64,000 nucleotides of DNA from Limnohabitans sp. (GCF_023910625.1 NZ_JAAVVW010000003.1:2356001-2420000), one strand, 5' to 3'. Counted from the stretch's first letter, positions 7,414-16,736 are shown. Translations and numbers: made by a program. The notes: generated by a model not told the origin, from the sequence alone.

Positions 7414-8118
7414 TCAAACCCCGTAACGATCTCGGTATGCCTGCACCAAAGGCAGATGTTCGCCCAAGGCGCTGTTGCTGTGGCTGGACAAAAACTCGAG
7501 CAGATCAGACAGCTGCGCGATGGTGCATACCTCCATACCCAGCGTGCCACGCACATATTGAACCGCACTGTGGGGCAGATCCCGCACCGAACCATCGGCC
7601 TGTTTTTCGGTGGCCATTTCCTGACGATCCAAGGCAATCGCGATGGCATGGGGGGTCGCACCGGCAGCCCGGATCAGGGCAATCGACTCTCGGGCGGCGG
7701 TGCCAGCGCTCATCACATCGTCCACGATCAGCACGCGGCCTTGTAGGGTCGCACCGACCAGGCAGCCGCCTTCGCCGTGGTCCTTGGCTTCCTTGCGGTT
7801 GTAGGCAAAGGGCACGTTCTTGCCCAAGCGGGCCAGCTCGATGGCCACGGCCGCGCCCAGCGGAATGCCCTTGTAGGCAGGGCCGAAGATCATGTCGAAC
7901 CCGATGCCACTGGCCAGCAAGGCTTTTGCATAGAATTGCGCCAGTCGGCTCAGCTTGGCACCGTCGTCAAACAGGCCGGCGTTGAAGAAGTAAGGGCTCA
8001 TGCGCCCGGCCTTGGTCTTGAATTGCCCAAAGCGCATGACGCCAGAATCGACCGCAAACTGCACAAATTCCTGAGCGAGCGCCTGCATCTCGGCGCTGCT
8101 TGCCTGTCCTGTCACCAT
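7414..8118 (-). CDS. pyrE: Orotate phosphoribosyltransferase
   Basis: Transfers phosphoribose from PRPP to orotate to give OMP, the fifth step of de novo UMP synthesis, in the cytosol. The 234-aa protein carries the PRPP-binding motif VLIVDDVMSAGTA, the phosphate-binding FGPAYKGIPLG region and the N-terminal FKTKAGRMSPYFFN stretch of PyrE. ATG 8118 is chosen because AAGGA lies seven bases upstream and the protein then begins at its normal point. The longer open frame to 8268 is the reverse of xth. It diverges from xth with essentially no intergenic space. An IS5-family element ends 21 bp beyond its stop. Confidence 0.95.
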   Translation of the reverse strand: MVTGQASSAEMQALAQEFVQFAVDSGVMRFGQFKTKAGRMSPYFFNAGLFDDGAKLSRLAQFYAKALLASGIGFDMIFGPAYKGIPLGAAVAIELARLGKNVPFAYNRKEAKDHGEGGCLVGATLQGRVLIVDDVMSAGTAARESIALIRAAGATPHAIAIALDRQEMATEKQADGSVRDLPHSAVQYVRGTLGMEVCTIAQLSDLLEFLSSHSNSALGEHLPLVQAYRDRYGV

Positions 8119-8128
8119 GGGGAAATCC

Positions 8129-8920
8129 TTGTTCAAACTCACCAGCCTCAACCTCAACGGCATCCGTTCGGCCACGACCAAGGGGGTCGAAAGCTGGCTG
8201 GCGCAAGAAAAGCCTGATTGTATTTGCGTGCAAGAAGTCAAAGCCCAGGCCCCCGACGTGGCGGGCAAGTTTGAAGAACTCGCGGGTCTGAAGGGGCACT
8301 TTCACTTTGCCCAGAAAAAAGGCTATTCGGGCGTGGCCGTTTACACACGGCACGAACCCAGCGATGTGGTGGTCGGCTTTGACGGTGGCGAGTTTGACGC
8401 CGAAGGCCGCTATGTAGAGCTGCGCTTTGACACCCCGAAGCGCAAGATGTCCATCATCAGCAGCTACTTTCCCAGTGGCTCGTCTGGTCCGGAGCGGCAA
8501 GAGGCCAAGTTCCGCTTTCTAGAAAAGATGTACCCGCACCTGATGGCGCTCAAAGGCGAGCGCGAATTTGTGGTGTGCAGCGACATCAACATCGCCCACC
8601 AGCAGGCCGACCTGAAAAACTGGCGCAGCAACCAGAAAAACAGCGGCTTTTTGCCCGAAGAACGCGCCTGGATGACCCGGCTGACCACCGAAGGCGGCGT
8701 GGTGGATGTGTACCGCCAGCTGCAACCGCACACCACCGACGACTGTTACACCTGGTGGAGCAACCGGGGCCAAGCCTATGCCAACAACGTGGGCTGGCGG
8801 CTGGACTACCACTTGGCCACCCCCGCGCTGGCCGAAAAGGCACGCAAAGAGTCCATCTACAAGGCCGAGAAGTTTTCGGACCATGCACCGATCACGGTCG
8901 CATACGACTTCCAGTTGTAA
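8129..8920 (+). CDS. xth: Exodeoxyribonuclease III
   Basis: AP endonuclease and 3'-5' exonuclease of base-excision repair, about 263 aa, from the EEP phosphatase superfamily. Visible motifs are LTSLNLNGIRSA (metal-binding Asn), CVQEVKAQ (catalytic Glu), YSGVAVYTR, VVCSDINIAHQQAD, the WRLDYHL active-site segment and the final FSDHAPI (Asp-His). TTG 8129 preceded by GGGGA gives the usual MFKLTSLNLNG start. ATG 8117 in the same frame would add four residues but has no ribosome binding site and overlaps the pyrE start codon. Its promoter must therefore lie within pyrE. Confidence 0.92.
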   Translation: MFKLTSLNLNGIRSATTKGVESWLAQEKPDCICVQEVKAQAPDVAGKFEELAGLKGHFHFAQKKGYSGVAVYTRHEPSDVVVGFDGGEFDAEGRYVELRFDTPKRKMSIISSYFPSGSSGPERQEAKFRFLEKMYPHLMALKGEREFVVCSDINIAHQQADLKNWRSNQKNSGFLPEERAWMTRLTTEGGVVDVYRQLQPHTTDDCYTWWSNRGQAYANNVGWRLDYHLATPALAEKARKESIYKAEKFSDHAPITVAYDFQL

Positions 8921-9158
8921 GTTGGCGTTTCCAACACATGCAGCAAGGCCCAAAAACCGAAGACTCATCACAAAGCCGGTGCGTTCCATGTGCTTGTGAA
9001 TGGCGGTGCGGTTGAATCGGTTGCGGCCAACCACCTCAGCTCTGACCGGGGCGCGGCCATGTGCGAACCCAAGGGCCGGAGCAGTGCAAACAGGGTCGAG
9101 GTGCCAAAAGAAATGCCCAAGTTCAGGGTCGCGTTCTCAGGGCGCTGATAATTCACCC

Positions 9159-9800
9159 ATGCTGCAATACCAAACCATCCCTGTCACCCCCTTCCAGCAA
9201 AACTGCTCCTTGATCTGGGACGACCAGACGCGCCAGGCGGCTGTGGTCGACCCCGGTGGTGATCTGCACCTGATTTTGGCTGCCGTCCATGAACTCCGAC
9301 TGAAGCTCGAGCAGATCTGGATCACCCATGGTCACCTGGACCACGCCTCGGGCACGGCCGACCTGGCTGAGCAACTCGGGGGCTTGCCCATCATCGGGCC
9401 GCATCCCGCAGACCAGTTCTGGATCGATGGTTTGCCGCAGGCCGCTGCGGCATATGGGTTTCCGCCCGCGCGGGTGTTCAAGCCCACGCGCTGGCTGGCC
9501 GATGGCGACACCGTCACGCTGGGGGCGCACACTTTGCAGGTGCGCCACTGCCCGGGCCATACACCCGGTCATGTGGTGTTTTATTCACCCGAAATCAAGC
9601 GCGCTTTTGTGGGCGATGTGCTGTTTGCAGGCAGCATTGGTCGGACCGATTTCCCGCAAGGCAATCACGATGATTTGATCGCGAGCATCACCGAACGTCT
9701 GTGGCCCATGGGTAATGACACGGTGTTCATTCCCGGGCACGGGCCTGAGAGCACCTTTGGGCGCGAGCGTCAAAGCAACCCCTATGTGGGCGGCACCTGA
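9159..9800 (+). CDS. Metallo-beta-lactamase-fold hydrolase (YcbL/glyoxalase II-like)
   Basis: 213-aa cytosolic MBL-fold hydrolase. The zinc site is clear: THGHLDHA (His57, His59, Asp61, His62), CPGHTPGH, the bridging Asp in FVGDVLFAG, and IPGHGPES. The sequence around GSIGRTDFPQGNH is typical of the YcbL subgroup of glyoxalase II-like thioesterases. The true substrate is unknown. ATG 9159 gives the normal MLQYQTIPVTPFQQN start; the longer frame from 9000 is untypical and ignored. The 238 bp between xth and this gene contain nothing recognisable. Confidence 0.9.
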   Translation: MLQYQTIPVTPFQQNCSLIWDDQTRQAAVVDPGGDLHLILAAVHELRLKLEQIWITHGHLDHASGTADLAEQLGGLPIIGPHPADQFWIDGLPQAAAAYGFPPARVFKPTRWLADGDTVTLGAHTLQVRHCPGHTPGHVVFYSPEIKRAFVGDVLFAGSIGRTDFPQGNHDDLIASITERLWPMGNDTVFIPGHGPESTFGRERQSNPYVGGT

Positions 9801-9815
9801 AACGCGCAGCGGCCC

Positions 9816-10688
9816 TCAGCCCGTGCGTGCTTGTTCGTAAAGGCGCTGCACCTTGGGCAAGTTGGCTTCAAGTTCCTGAATGCGGTTGCTGCCGCTGGGG
9901 TGTGTGGACAGGAAAGACGGGCCACCATTGCTACTGGCCGCTTGCATTTTTTGCCAAAGGCTCACGCTGGCCTCTGGTAAAAAACCACCACGGGCAGCGA
10001 TTTCCAGGCCCACCAGGTCCGACTCGGTTTCGTCATCGCGGCTGTACTTCAGGGTGAGCAGCTGGGTGCCCAAGTTGGCTGCTGCATCGCCCAAAGCGCC
10101 CAAACCCAAGAGTTGCGAGGCGATGGACAGGCCCATGCTGGTGGCCTGGCTTTTGGCCAGACGCGCGCGAGCATGTTCGCGCAAGGCATGCGCCATCTCA
10201 TGCCCCATGATCATTGCAGCTTCGTCGTCAGTCAGTTTCAGTTGGTCCAGGATACCGGTGTAAAAAGCGATCTTGCCACCGGGCATGCACCAGGCGTTGA
10301 TTTGTTTGCTGCCAATCAAGTTGACTTGCCAGCGCCATTCGCGGGAGCGAGCATTCCACTGGGAGCTGTGCGGGATCAGTTTGTTGGCAATGGCCCTCAG
10401 GCGCATCAATTGCGGGTGATCGTCAAGGGCCAGTGCACCCTTGGCGCGGGCTTCGGACAGCACTTGTGTGTACTGCTGGCGTGCAGAGGCTTCTAGGGTC
10501 TCGGCGGGAACCAATTTGCGCAGGCCAGACGCTGAGCCCACATCTACTTGGGCCAAGGCGCCTGTGGTGCCCGCAACTGCAGTGGCGCCAGCGGCCAGCA
10601 AGAAGGCGCGGCGGGCCTGCCAACGGGGTGAGTCCGATGGTGTGGCGGCATCGGCTGTGGGGGTTTTGAGGTCGCAAATAATGCACAT
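9816..10688 (-). CDS. M48-family zinc metalloprotease, probably periplasmic
   Basis: 290 aa. The N-terminus has two Cys (MCIICDL), then a twin-arginine/hydrophobic export signal (RRAFLLAAGATAVAGTTGALA, about residues 26-46), so export to the periplasm is likely. The peptidase domain holds HEMAHALREH (residues about 163-172), with the third zinc ligand in DETESDLVG. The region GGKIAFYTGILDQL is typical of the BepA/LoiP-like M48 group, which acts in outer-membrane protein quality control. The C-terminal TPR part of BepA is absent. The start at 10688 is chosen over upstream in-frame codons because it places the signal correctly. It diverges from the MFS gene. Confidence 0.88.
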   Translation of the reverse strand: MCIICDLKTPTADAATPSDSPRWQARRAFLLAAGATAVAGTTGALAQVDVGSASGLRKLVPAETLEASARQQYTQVLSEARAKGALALDDHPQLMRLRAIANKLIPHSSQWNARSREWRWQVNLIGSKQINAWCMPGGKIAFYTGILDQLKLTDDEAAMIMGHEMAHALREHARARLAKSQATSMGLSIASQLLGLGALGDAAANLGTQLLTLKYSRDDETESDLVGLEIAARGGFLPEASVSLWQKMQAASSNGGPSFLSTHPSGSNRIQELEANLPKVQRLYEQARTG

Positions 10689-10773
10689 GGTTTGGAAATC
10701 ATAACGAATGCTTTGGGTTTGCCACAGGTCAAGGGGCTTTTCGCCATGCTGTGCGGCAACCGATAATCTGCCC

Positions 10774-12120
10774 ATGTTTGAAACTGCTGCTCCACACAAC
10801 CCCTCCGCGCCCACCACCGTGCGCACCTGGCGCGAGGCGCTGCGCTTGTATTTGCAGCCCGCCAGTTTGCGCATGCTGGCGCTGGGCTTTGCCGCCGGCT
10901 TGCCGTTGCTGCTGGTGCTGGGCACGCTCAGTTTCAGGTTGCGCGAGGCGGGCATTGACCGCAGCACGATTGGCTACCTCAGTTGGGTGGGCTTGGCCTA
11001 TGGTGTGAAATGGATGTGGGCGCCGCTGGTGGACCGCATGCCCATTCCTTGGCTCACGCGGCTGCTGGGGCGCAGGCGCAGCTGGTTGCTGGTGTCGCAA
11101 ATCGTCATTGCTGGCGGTTTGGTGGGCATGGCGCTCAATGACCCGTCTCAGTTGCTGGGCCCGTTGGTGGCCTGTGCCTTGGCGGTGGCCATCGCATCGG
11201 CCACCCAAGACATTGCGCTGGACGCCTACCGCATCGAGTCGGCCGAGGTGAATGCCCAAGCCGCATTGGCCGCCAGTTACCAAACGGGTTACCGCTTGGC
11301 CATGATCTGGGCCGGGGCGGGGGTGTTGTGGATCGCCGCCTGGGCACAAGGCGAACAAACCACGGGCTATGCCCAGTCGGCTTGGCAAGCGGCCTACCTG
11401 GTCATGGCGCTGAGCATGCTGCCGGGCATGTGGGTGGTGCTGGCCTCGCCCGAGCCGGTGCCTGCCCCCTTTGCGCCTGCGCGCACCGTGGTCGAGTGGC
11501 TCAAGGGCGCGGTGGTCGAGCCTTTTGCCGATTTTTGGCTGCGTTACCGCTGGCAGGCGGTTTTGCTCTTGGCGCTGATCGCGGTCTACCGCATCAGCGA
11601 TGTGGTCATGGGCATCATGGCCAACCCGTTTTATGTGGACATGGGTTTCACAAAAAGCGAAGTGGCCAGCGTGACCAAGCTGTACGGTGTCATCATGACT
11701 TTGGTGGGGGCGTTTGTGGGCGGTGTGCTGTCGGCGCGGCTGGGCGTGATGCGTGTGCTCATGCTGGGTGCGGCCTTGAGTGCGCTCACCAATTTGCTGT
11801 TTGTCTGGCTCAGCGGCGTGGGCCACGACGTGCAGGCGCTGGTGTGGGTCATCTCGGCCGACAACCTGGCCAGCGGCATTGCCTCTGCCGCGTTCATCGC
11901 CTATTTGTCCTCGCTCACCAACATCAGTTATTCGGCCACGCAATACGCCTTGCTCAGCTCGATGATGCTGCTGCTGCCCAAGTTCATTGCCGGTTTTTCG
12001 GGGGAATTTGTGGACGCCTACGGCTACGCCAGCTTCTTCACCGCCACGGCTTGGCTGGGCTTGCCGGTGTTGGTGCTGGTGGTGTTGACGGCGCGGGTGC
12101 ATGCGCGAGTGCCACGGTGA
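10774..12120 (+). CDS. AmpG-like MFS permease
   Basis: 448-aa major facilitator with about 12 hydrophobic segments. The first transmembrane region (RMLALGFAAGLPLLLVLGTL) and the following LREAGIDRSTIGYLSWVGLAYGVKWMWAPLVDR are the signature of the AmpG family. AmpG imports GlcNAc-anhydroMurNAc peptides released by peptidoglycan turnover and so affects beta-lactamase induction. YALLSSMMLLLPKFIAGFSG near the C-terminus also fits. ATG 10774 is taken as start; the longer frame from 10708 adds non-conserved sequence. The neighbouring divergent M48 protease does not add evidence for the substrate. The length is somewhat short of the 14-helix AmpG proteins. Confidence 0.85.
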   Translation: MFETAAPHNPSAPTTVRTWREALRLYLQPASLRMLALGFAAGLPLLLVLGTLSFRLREAGIDRSTIGYLSWVGLAYGVKWMWAPLVDRMPIPWLTRLLGRRRSWLLVSQIVIAGGLVGMALNDPSQLLGPLVACALAVAIASATQDIALDAYRIESAEVNAQAALAASYQTGYRLAMIWAGAGVLWIAAWAQGEQTTGYAQSAWQAAYLVMALSMLPGMWVVLASPEPVPAPFAPARTVVEWLKGAVVEPFADFWLRYRWQAVLLLALIAVYRISDVVMGIMANPFYVDMGFTKSEVASVTKLYGVIMTLVGAFVGGVLSARLGVMRVLMLGAALSALTNLLFVWLSGVGHDVQALVWVISADNLASGIASAAFIAYLSSLTNISYSATQYALLSSMMLLLPKFIAGFSGEFVDAYGYASFFTATAWLGLPVLVLVVLTARVHARVPR

Positions 12121-12240
12121 CTTGATGTAATTTTTTCTATGGCGTGGATTGAGAATGGCCGCAGGGTGAATGCTCTTGTCGGAGCCTTCAATTCAGAAAC
12201 TTCGTGGCTTTGTAAATTTGCAGTTTATTGAAAGTACGTG

Positions 12241-13224
12241 ATGCACAAGGTGTTGGTGGTGGGCGGTGCAGGCTACATTGGCAGCCACATGGTCAAACGG
12301 TTGGGCCAGTTGGGCTGCGCCGTGACCACGCTGGACAACCTGAGCAGCGGCCATCGAGATGCGGTGCTGTGTGGCGACTTCATTCACGGCGACTTGGCCA
12401 ATACCGCGCTGTTGGCACGGCTGCTGCAGCCTGGTCGCTTCGATGCGGTGATGCACTTTGCCTCGTTCATTCAAGTGGGCGAATCTGTGCAAGATCCGGC
12501 CAAGTACTACGAAAACAACGTCACCAACACCCTGCACCTGTTGGGCGCCATGCGTGCTGCTCGGGTGAACCGCTTCATTTTTTCGTCCACCGCCGCCACC
12601 TTTGGTGAGCCCCAGTATTCACCCATAGATGAGCGTCATCCCCAGCAACCCATCAACCCGTATGGGCGCAGCAAGCTGATGATTGAGCAGGTGCTGGAAG
12701 ACTATGACCGAGCTTACGGCTTGAAGTCGGTGTGTTTGCGATACTTCAACGCCGCCGGGGCCGACCCGGACGGCGAACTGGGCGAACGGCACGAACCCGA
12801 AACCCACCTGATCCCTTTGGTGCTGCAAGCCGCTTCTGGGCGACGTTCGCATATTTCGGTGTTTGGGCGCGACTACGACACGCCCGACGGCACCTGCATT
12901 CGCGACTACATTCACATCAACGACCTGTGTGAAGCTCATTGGCTAGCGCTGCAAAGCCTGATGCAAGGCGCTGGCAGCCAGCGGTACAACTTGGGCAACG
13001 GCCAAGGCTTCTCAGTGCAAGCGGTGATCGAGGCAGCCCAACGGGTGACTGGGCGCACCATTGCCGTGCAGGATGCTCCACTACGCGAAGGCGACCCTGC
13101 CCGGCTGGTGGCTGACGCCACCTTGGCCCGCCAACAACTGGGCTGGAGGCCCCAGTTTGCCGACCTGGACACTTTGGTGCGCCACGCTTGGGCTTGGGAA
13201 CAGCGGATGGCCGGTTTGACTTAA
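12241..13224 (+). CDS. galE: UDP-glucose 4-epimerase
   Basis: 327-aa extended short-chain dehydrogenase that interconverts UDP-glucose and UDP-galactose for surface polysaccharide. The NAD-binding GGAGYIG (residues 8-14), DNLSSGH, the active-site Tyr/Lys pair in PYGRSK and RYFNAAGA are all present. YDTPDGTCIRDYIHINDL is the GalE sugar-binding segment. ATG 12241 is preferred over GTG 12238. Its stop overlaps by four bases the stop of the convergent glycosyltransferase gene, so the two mRNAs overlap at their ends. It marks the start of a surface-polysaccharide region. Confidence 0.95.
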   Translation: MHKVLVVGGAGYIGSHMVKRLGQLGCAVTTLDNLSSGHRDAVLCGDFIHGDLANTALLARLLQPGRFDAVMHFASFIQVGESVQDPAKYYENNVTNTLHLLGAMRAARVNRFIFSSTAATFGEPQYSPIDERHPQQPINPYGRSKLMIEQVLEDYDRAYGLKSVCLRYFNAAGADPDGELGERHEPETHLIPLVLQAASGRRSHISVFGRDYDTPDGTCIRDYIHINDLCEAHWLALQSLMQGAGSQRYNLGNGQGFSVQAVIEAAQRVTGRTIAVQDAPLREGDPARLVADATLARQQLGWRPQFADLDTLVRHAWAWEQRMAGLT

Positions 13225-14219
13225 ACCGTCAAACCCATGGTGCGAATGAAATTGCTCATGTCGTTTTTCTCTTGAGCGGGGCTGTAACGAGCCCGCAGGT
13301 CTTCGATGAGGTCCAACGCCAAGGGGAATTCGGGTGCGGCATCCAGCTGATGGATTTTGCGCAAAACACTTTGAGCAAAGCCCACCACGTTGCCCGATTC
13401 AACAGCCTCGAACACCGCTGGCGACCAGTACTCTTGTGCGCCTTGCCCTGTGTAGCCAATGACTTGGTTGCCGCACAGCGCTGCTTCCAAGGGCGGTAGT
13501 GGGCAACCCTCGAAATGGCTAAACGACATGAAGATTTTTGAGCGCTGCATCAAGTCAGCTACACCCGCTTCGTTTAGCCCGTCGATGGCCTGAATACGCC
13601 AGTCCGCGGGCAGGTGGTTGCGCAAGAAAAACAGCACCTTGGACGAATGATCGGCCAACTTACGCGGCATGTAGGTGATCAGGTTTTCTTTGGGCTGGTG
13701 GGTGTTGAAACGCTGCGCGTCGACCGAATAATGGACACGCAAAATCCGCTCTTCGGTGCCGGGGAAGGCCATGGCCACACACCGACTGGCGTCATCGGAT
13801 ATGGTCAATACGCAGCGGGCGCCGGCATACGCTGCATTGAGAACGGCTGGGTCACCCTTGCTGATGTAGTAGCCGTTTTGTACATATATTGCATAGGTAA
13901 CGCCTAGCCGCGCCAGCTGATCTCCGTACTTGCGTGCCCAAAGCTCTGGCACCACTACGAGTTCTTGCTGGGAATCAAAACAACCTTCGATACCCGACAT
14001 GGAAGGCTTGCCCACCCAACGCCAATGAAACCAGCGGCGTTCCACTGGCACTGTAGTGTCGAACCACTGGACCCGAAACCTCCATGTGTTGGGGTGCATC
14101 ACGACAGCGCTGTGACCTAGCGGTTGCAAGAGCTGGTTGACCAACTCAGCTTGACGGTAGATGACCTTCACGCCCCCGACGGCTTTTCTGATGGGGTGGC
14201 AGAGCCAAATGAACTTCAT
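13221..14219 (-). CDS. Glycosyltransferase, GT-B type (GT4-like)
   Basis: 332 aa starting MKFIWLCHPIRKAVGGVKVIY, a common N-terminus of GT-B glycosyltransferases. The C-terminal half has the donor-sugar region: MSFSHFEGCPLPPLEAALCG, with the conserved E-x7-E pattern, then GYTGQGAQEYW. It probably adds a sugar to lipopolysaccharide or another glycan; acceptor and donor are unknown. ATG 14219 lies 31 bp from the end of an ISL3 element, with no visible ribosome binding site. The insertion may have removed the original promoter or upstream genes. The IS transposase frame overlaps its first 74 bp in another frame. Confidence 0.8.
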   Translation of the reverse strand: MKFIWLCHPIRKAVGGVKVIYRQAELVNQLLQPLGHSAVVMHPNTWRFRVQWFDTTVPVERRWFHWRWVGKPSMSGIEGCFDSQQELVVVPELWARKYGDQLARLGVTYAIYVQNGYYISKGDPAVLNAAYAGARCVLTISDDASRCVAMAFPGTEERILRVHYSVDAQRFNTHQPKENLITYMPRKLADHSSKVLFFLRNHLPADWRIQAIDGLNEAGVADLMQRSKIFMSFSHFEGCPLPPLEAALCGNQVIGYTGQGAQEYWSPAVFEAVESGNVVGFAQSVLRKIHQLDAAPEFPLALDLIEDLRARYSPAQEKNDMSNFIRTMGLTV

Positions 14220-15501
14220 TTGTATACGATAAAATGTTTTTAAATTTATGGAGCTTCGTTGAATTCACTGTGATTATGCAAGCCATAGCCAAGTTCAGCT
14301 TGCCACAATGAAACAAAATCCTCGCCCGGTAATTGGTGAAGTTACGAAACCCTCGGGCATTGGCCTTGATCAGTTGGATGGCACTGTTGAAGCCTTCTGC
14401 ACAGGCGTTGCTAATTCCATGCTGACTGTAGTTGAGCAGTCCTTCCTCGTGGCGGCGCAGCATCTTGACGACCTTCTTCACAGGTGCCAGACGGCTTCTC
14501 ATCGCGTTGCTCGACCAGGCTTTGAAGAATCTTTTGGCAGCGCCCTTGTAGCTGTAGCTCCAGAACTGGCCGAAGTTCTCCTTGATGCGCCAGGCCCTGC
14601 TCGTCTTCAAGTTAAGCTGGTTCAAGACCCGAAACGAAACAGCCTCAGCACTTCGACCATCTGGGTATTTCCTCAACCAGGCCCACTTGCTGCCCTTCAA
14701 AGGCGAGTCACCTGTCTGGGACAGCTTGCGGTGCTCTTGCTTTCTGACCGCATCCACCGCCTCACCGAGGTACTTGGAGACGTGGAACTTGTCATGCACG
14801 ATGTCTGCCTGCGGCATGCATTGCCTGGTTGCACTCATGTACGCTGGCCACATGTCCATGGCCACCGCCTTGACCGACGCGCGTTGCGCTGGAGTAAGTG
14901 TCTCCAACAGGCTCACGGCCGCCACCAGTTTCCTCTCAGGCACCAAGTCCAGTACGCGCGAGCGGTCAATGTCGGTCAGGATGCTGGCGTAGGTGTGGCC
15001 CTTCTCAGAGCTCTTCTCATCTATGCCAAGGTACGTAATCTCTTGCTCCGTACGTCGCAACATGCCGCGCTCCACGGCGCTGACCATGATGGCATTGACC
15101 GTACTCCAGGACAACCGGGTCAGCGTACAGACTGCTTGCGTAGTGGGACAGGCCTCAAGCAGCTTGATAACGAAGGCTGCCATCAAGGTGGTCACACGGC
15201 TGTAGCGCTGTGCCCATGGCACCGTCAGTTCTTCGACCGTACCGTCACTGAACTTAAGTTGGGGAATACGCGCCTTAATGATGGTCTCGAACTGGCAGGT
15301 GTCCAGGTGACGCCACTGGCGCTCGGTCCAGCCATTGATGTGCGCTCTCTTGGTGGCATCGGTGGGGTCGCCCCAGACCTGGCCTTTCTTCAAGACCACT
15401 TCAACCACCACGCGCTGGTCGGCCAAGGACAGGTCCACCTTCTTGACCGACCATGGGGCCTTCAGTCCGAGAAGATGCTCATACAGTGCGTTATCTTTCA
15501 T
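14146..15501 (-). CDS. ISL3-family transposase reading out of the element
   Basis: About 451 aa from ATG 15501 (a TTG at 15507 is also in frame). The N-terminal part has KAPWSVKKVDLSL, and WRHLDTCQFETIIKARIP corresponds to the zinc-finger/HTH module. The DDE core includes YLGIDEKS, AMDMWPAYMS and the C-terminal SNACAEGFNSAIQLIKANARGFRNF, typical of ISL3 (DDE_Tnp_ISL3). The usual paired Cys of the zinc finger are not obvious. The frame has no stop inside the IS: it continues past the left end at 14250 for about 35 codons into the glycosyltransferase region. The last residues are therefore host-derived. Confidence 0.9.
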   Translation of the reverse strand: MKDNALYEHLLGLKAPWSVKKVDLSLADQRVVVEVVLKKGQVWGDPTDATKRAHINGWTERQWRHLDTCQFETIIKARIPQLKFSDGTVEELTVPWAQRYSRVTTLMAAFVIKLLEACPTTQAVCTLTRLSWSTVNAIMVSAVERGMLRRTEQEITYLGIDEKSSEKGHTYASILTDIDRSRVLDLVPERKLVAAVSLLETLTPAQRASVKAVAMDMWPAYMSATRQCMPQADIVHDKFHVSKYLGEAVDAVRKQEHRKLSQTGDSPLKGSKWAWLRKYPDGRSAEAVSFRVLNQLNLKTSRAWRIKENFGQFWSYSYKGAAKRFFKAWSSNAMRSRLAPVKKVVKMLRRHEEGLLNYSQHGISNACAEGFNSAIQLIKANARGFRNFTNYRARILFHCGKLNLAMACIITVNSTKLHKFKNILSYTNEVHLALPPHQKSRRGREGHLPSS

Positions 15502-15576
15502 GTTCAAGTCGGAAATAGTGAATCGCTGGATTGTCCTGCAGCAAGGGGAAAATCACAGTGCAATTGATGAAGAACC
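14250..15576 (-). mobile_element. ISL3-family insertion sequence
   Basis: About 1.33 kb. The ends are related inverted repeats that share CACTGTGATT and about 18 of 26 positions (14250-14275 and, inverted, 15551-15576). No 8-bp target duplication is visible (left flank AAATTTAT, right flank TCGGTAAC), so one side may have rearranged after insertion. It splits the polysaccharide region just upstream of the GT-B glycosyltransferase. Confidence 0.75.
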
Positions 15577-15662
15577 TCGGTAACTATGTTGGAGCGGCAC
15601 TATTCCAAGTTGACGGCAACTATGGCGGCGGCTAAACTTTCGGTATAAATTTTAGGAAAAAA

Positions 15663-16376
15663 ATGCTTTCAATAAAAGTTCGCAGATTTTTATTTCTTCT
15701 TTGCCCATTAATTTTTGTTGGATGTGGCTCGACTCAGTCAGCAAATACAAACATATTGAATTTTGATGGTAAGGGTGGTGTTATTTTAGTTGAAGGTGCG
15801 GCTTTGGGGCGTGAGGAACAAACAGCCAAATTTAGTTCGCACTCATATTGCTTGAGCATGCCAAATGGATATGGAATTAAAGATTTTTACTCGCAAGGCA
15901 GCGGAAGGTATAAGTTTTCTTGTGTTATCAAAACACCAGAGGAAGCGAACGCTAGTCCAGTTGCGGTGGCAGCAACTGTCACTGATACCGAAAAAAATTC
16001 AAACGACTCAAAAACACAATGTAAAGAATTTGGATTTTCAGAAGGTACCCCCAACTTCTCCAACTGTGTTCTTCAGTTGGAATTAGCAAAGAGAACGAGT
16101 GCTGAGATTGAAGAGCGCTACAGAGCAGAACAAGCTCAATACGAAAGGCAATTGGCTGCTATTGAAAGAGAGAAGGAAAGAAGACGGGGCGCTGCCTTTT
16201 TAGAGCTTGGTGCCCGTATAATGGGTGGACAACGTCCTATTGAGGCATTGGGAAGTTTGGGTACGGGAGCGCCGATTGCTCCAACTCGGCCTTCTCCAAT
16301 TAATCAGACAATCACTTTGCCTAATGGGCGAATGATTAATTGTTCAACTATGGGTACTATGACAAACTGTTTTTAA
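15663..16376 (+). CDS. Putative outer-membrane lipoprotein
   Basis: 237 aa. The N-terminus VRRFLFLLCPLIFVGCGS is a lipoprotein signal with a lipobox ending at Cys about 21, so lipidation and outer-membrane anchoring are likely. The middle holds CKEFGFSEGTPNFSNCVLQL, a short Cys-bracketed motif found in many unrelated small periplasmic proteins. It is followed by a strongly charged coiled coil (about residues 145-185, EIEERYRAEQAQYERQLA) and a Pro/Thr-rich end. The function is unknown. The base composition is AT-richer than the chromosome and the gene is bounded by an ISL3 element, which suggests transfer. Confidence 0.65.
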   Translation: MLSIKVRRFLFLLCPLIFVGCGSTQSANTNILNFDGKGGVILVEGAALGREEQTAKFSSHSYCLSMPNGYGIKDFYSQGSGRYKFSCVIKTPEEANASPVAVAATVTDTEKNSNDSKTQCKEFGFSEGTPNFSNCVLQLELAKRTSAEIEERYRAEQAQYERQLAAIEREKERRRGAAFLELGARIMGGQRPIEALGSLGTGAPIAPTRPSPINQTITLPNGRMINCSTMGTMTNCF

Positions 16377-16384
16377 GTTTAATT

Positions 16385-16693
16385 ATGATTGGTAATGACA
16401 GACTTTATTTGGCTTTACGGGCACTAGCTACGGCAGAAGGTGATGTTAGAAAGCGAGTTTGTTTAGCTATGAATATTATTGAGCCAATAAGACAGATTGA
16501 GTTTTCAAAAAGAACCGATTTGTGGATTAGGCTTGATGAATTGAAAAAGGAAACCTCAAGCAAAGGTCCTCAGATAATTAATGGTAAGGTTCTGAAAGAT
16601 GCTTATCACCACACTTGCATTAATCGTCCAAATAAAACATATAAGAAATACGCTGAAGAAATAATGGATATATGGCTTGAAACTTGTGAATAA
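16385..16693 (+). CDS. Hypothetical protein, 102 aa
   Basis: From ATG 16385, eight bases after the lipoprotein stop and probably co-transcribed with it. It is a soluble, mostly helical, charged protein (ALRALATAEGDVRKRVCLAMNIIEPI, then LDELKKETSSKG). No signal peptide, membrane segment or known motif is seen. It shares the AT-rich composition of its neighbour. No function can be assigned. The frame begins at 16340 but the start at 16385 avoids overlap with the upstream gene. Confidence 0.5.
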   Translation: MIGNDRLYLALRALATAEGDVRKRVCLAMNIIEPIRQIEFSKRTDLWIRLDELKKETSSKGPQIINGKVLKDAYHHTCINRPNKTYKKYAEEIMDIWLETCE

Positions 16694-16736
16694 AAAATCA
16701 ACTTTACCATTATGTTTTTCTTTGATGTTTGAGAAC

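Noticed and set aside
10729..12102. 457-codon open frame on the minus strand rich in His and Gln
   Set aside because: Antisense of the AmpG-like transporter; low-complexity composition from the reverse of hydrophobic codons.
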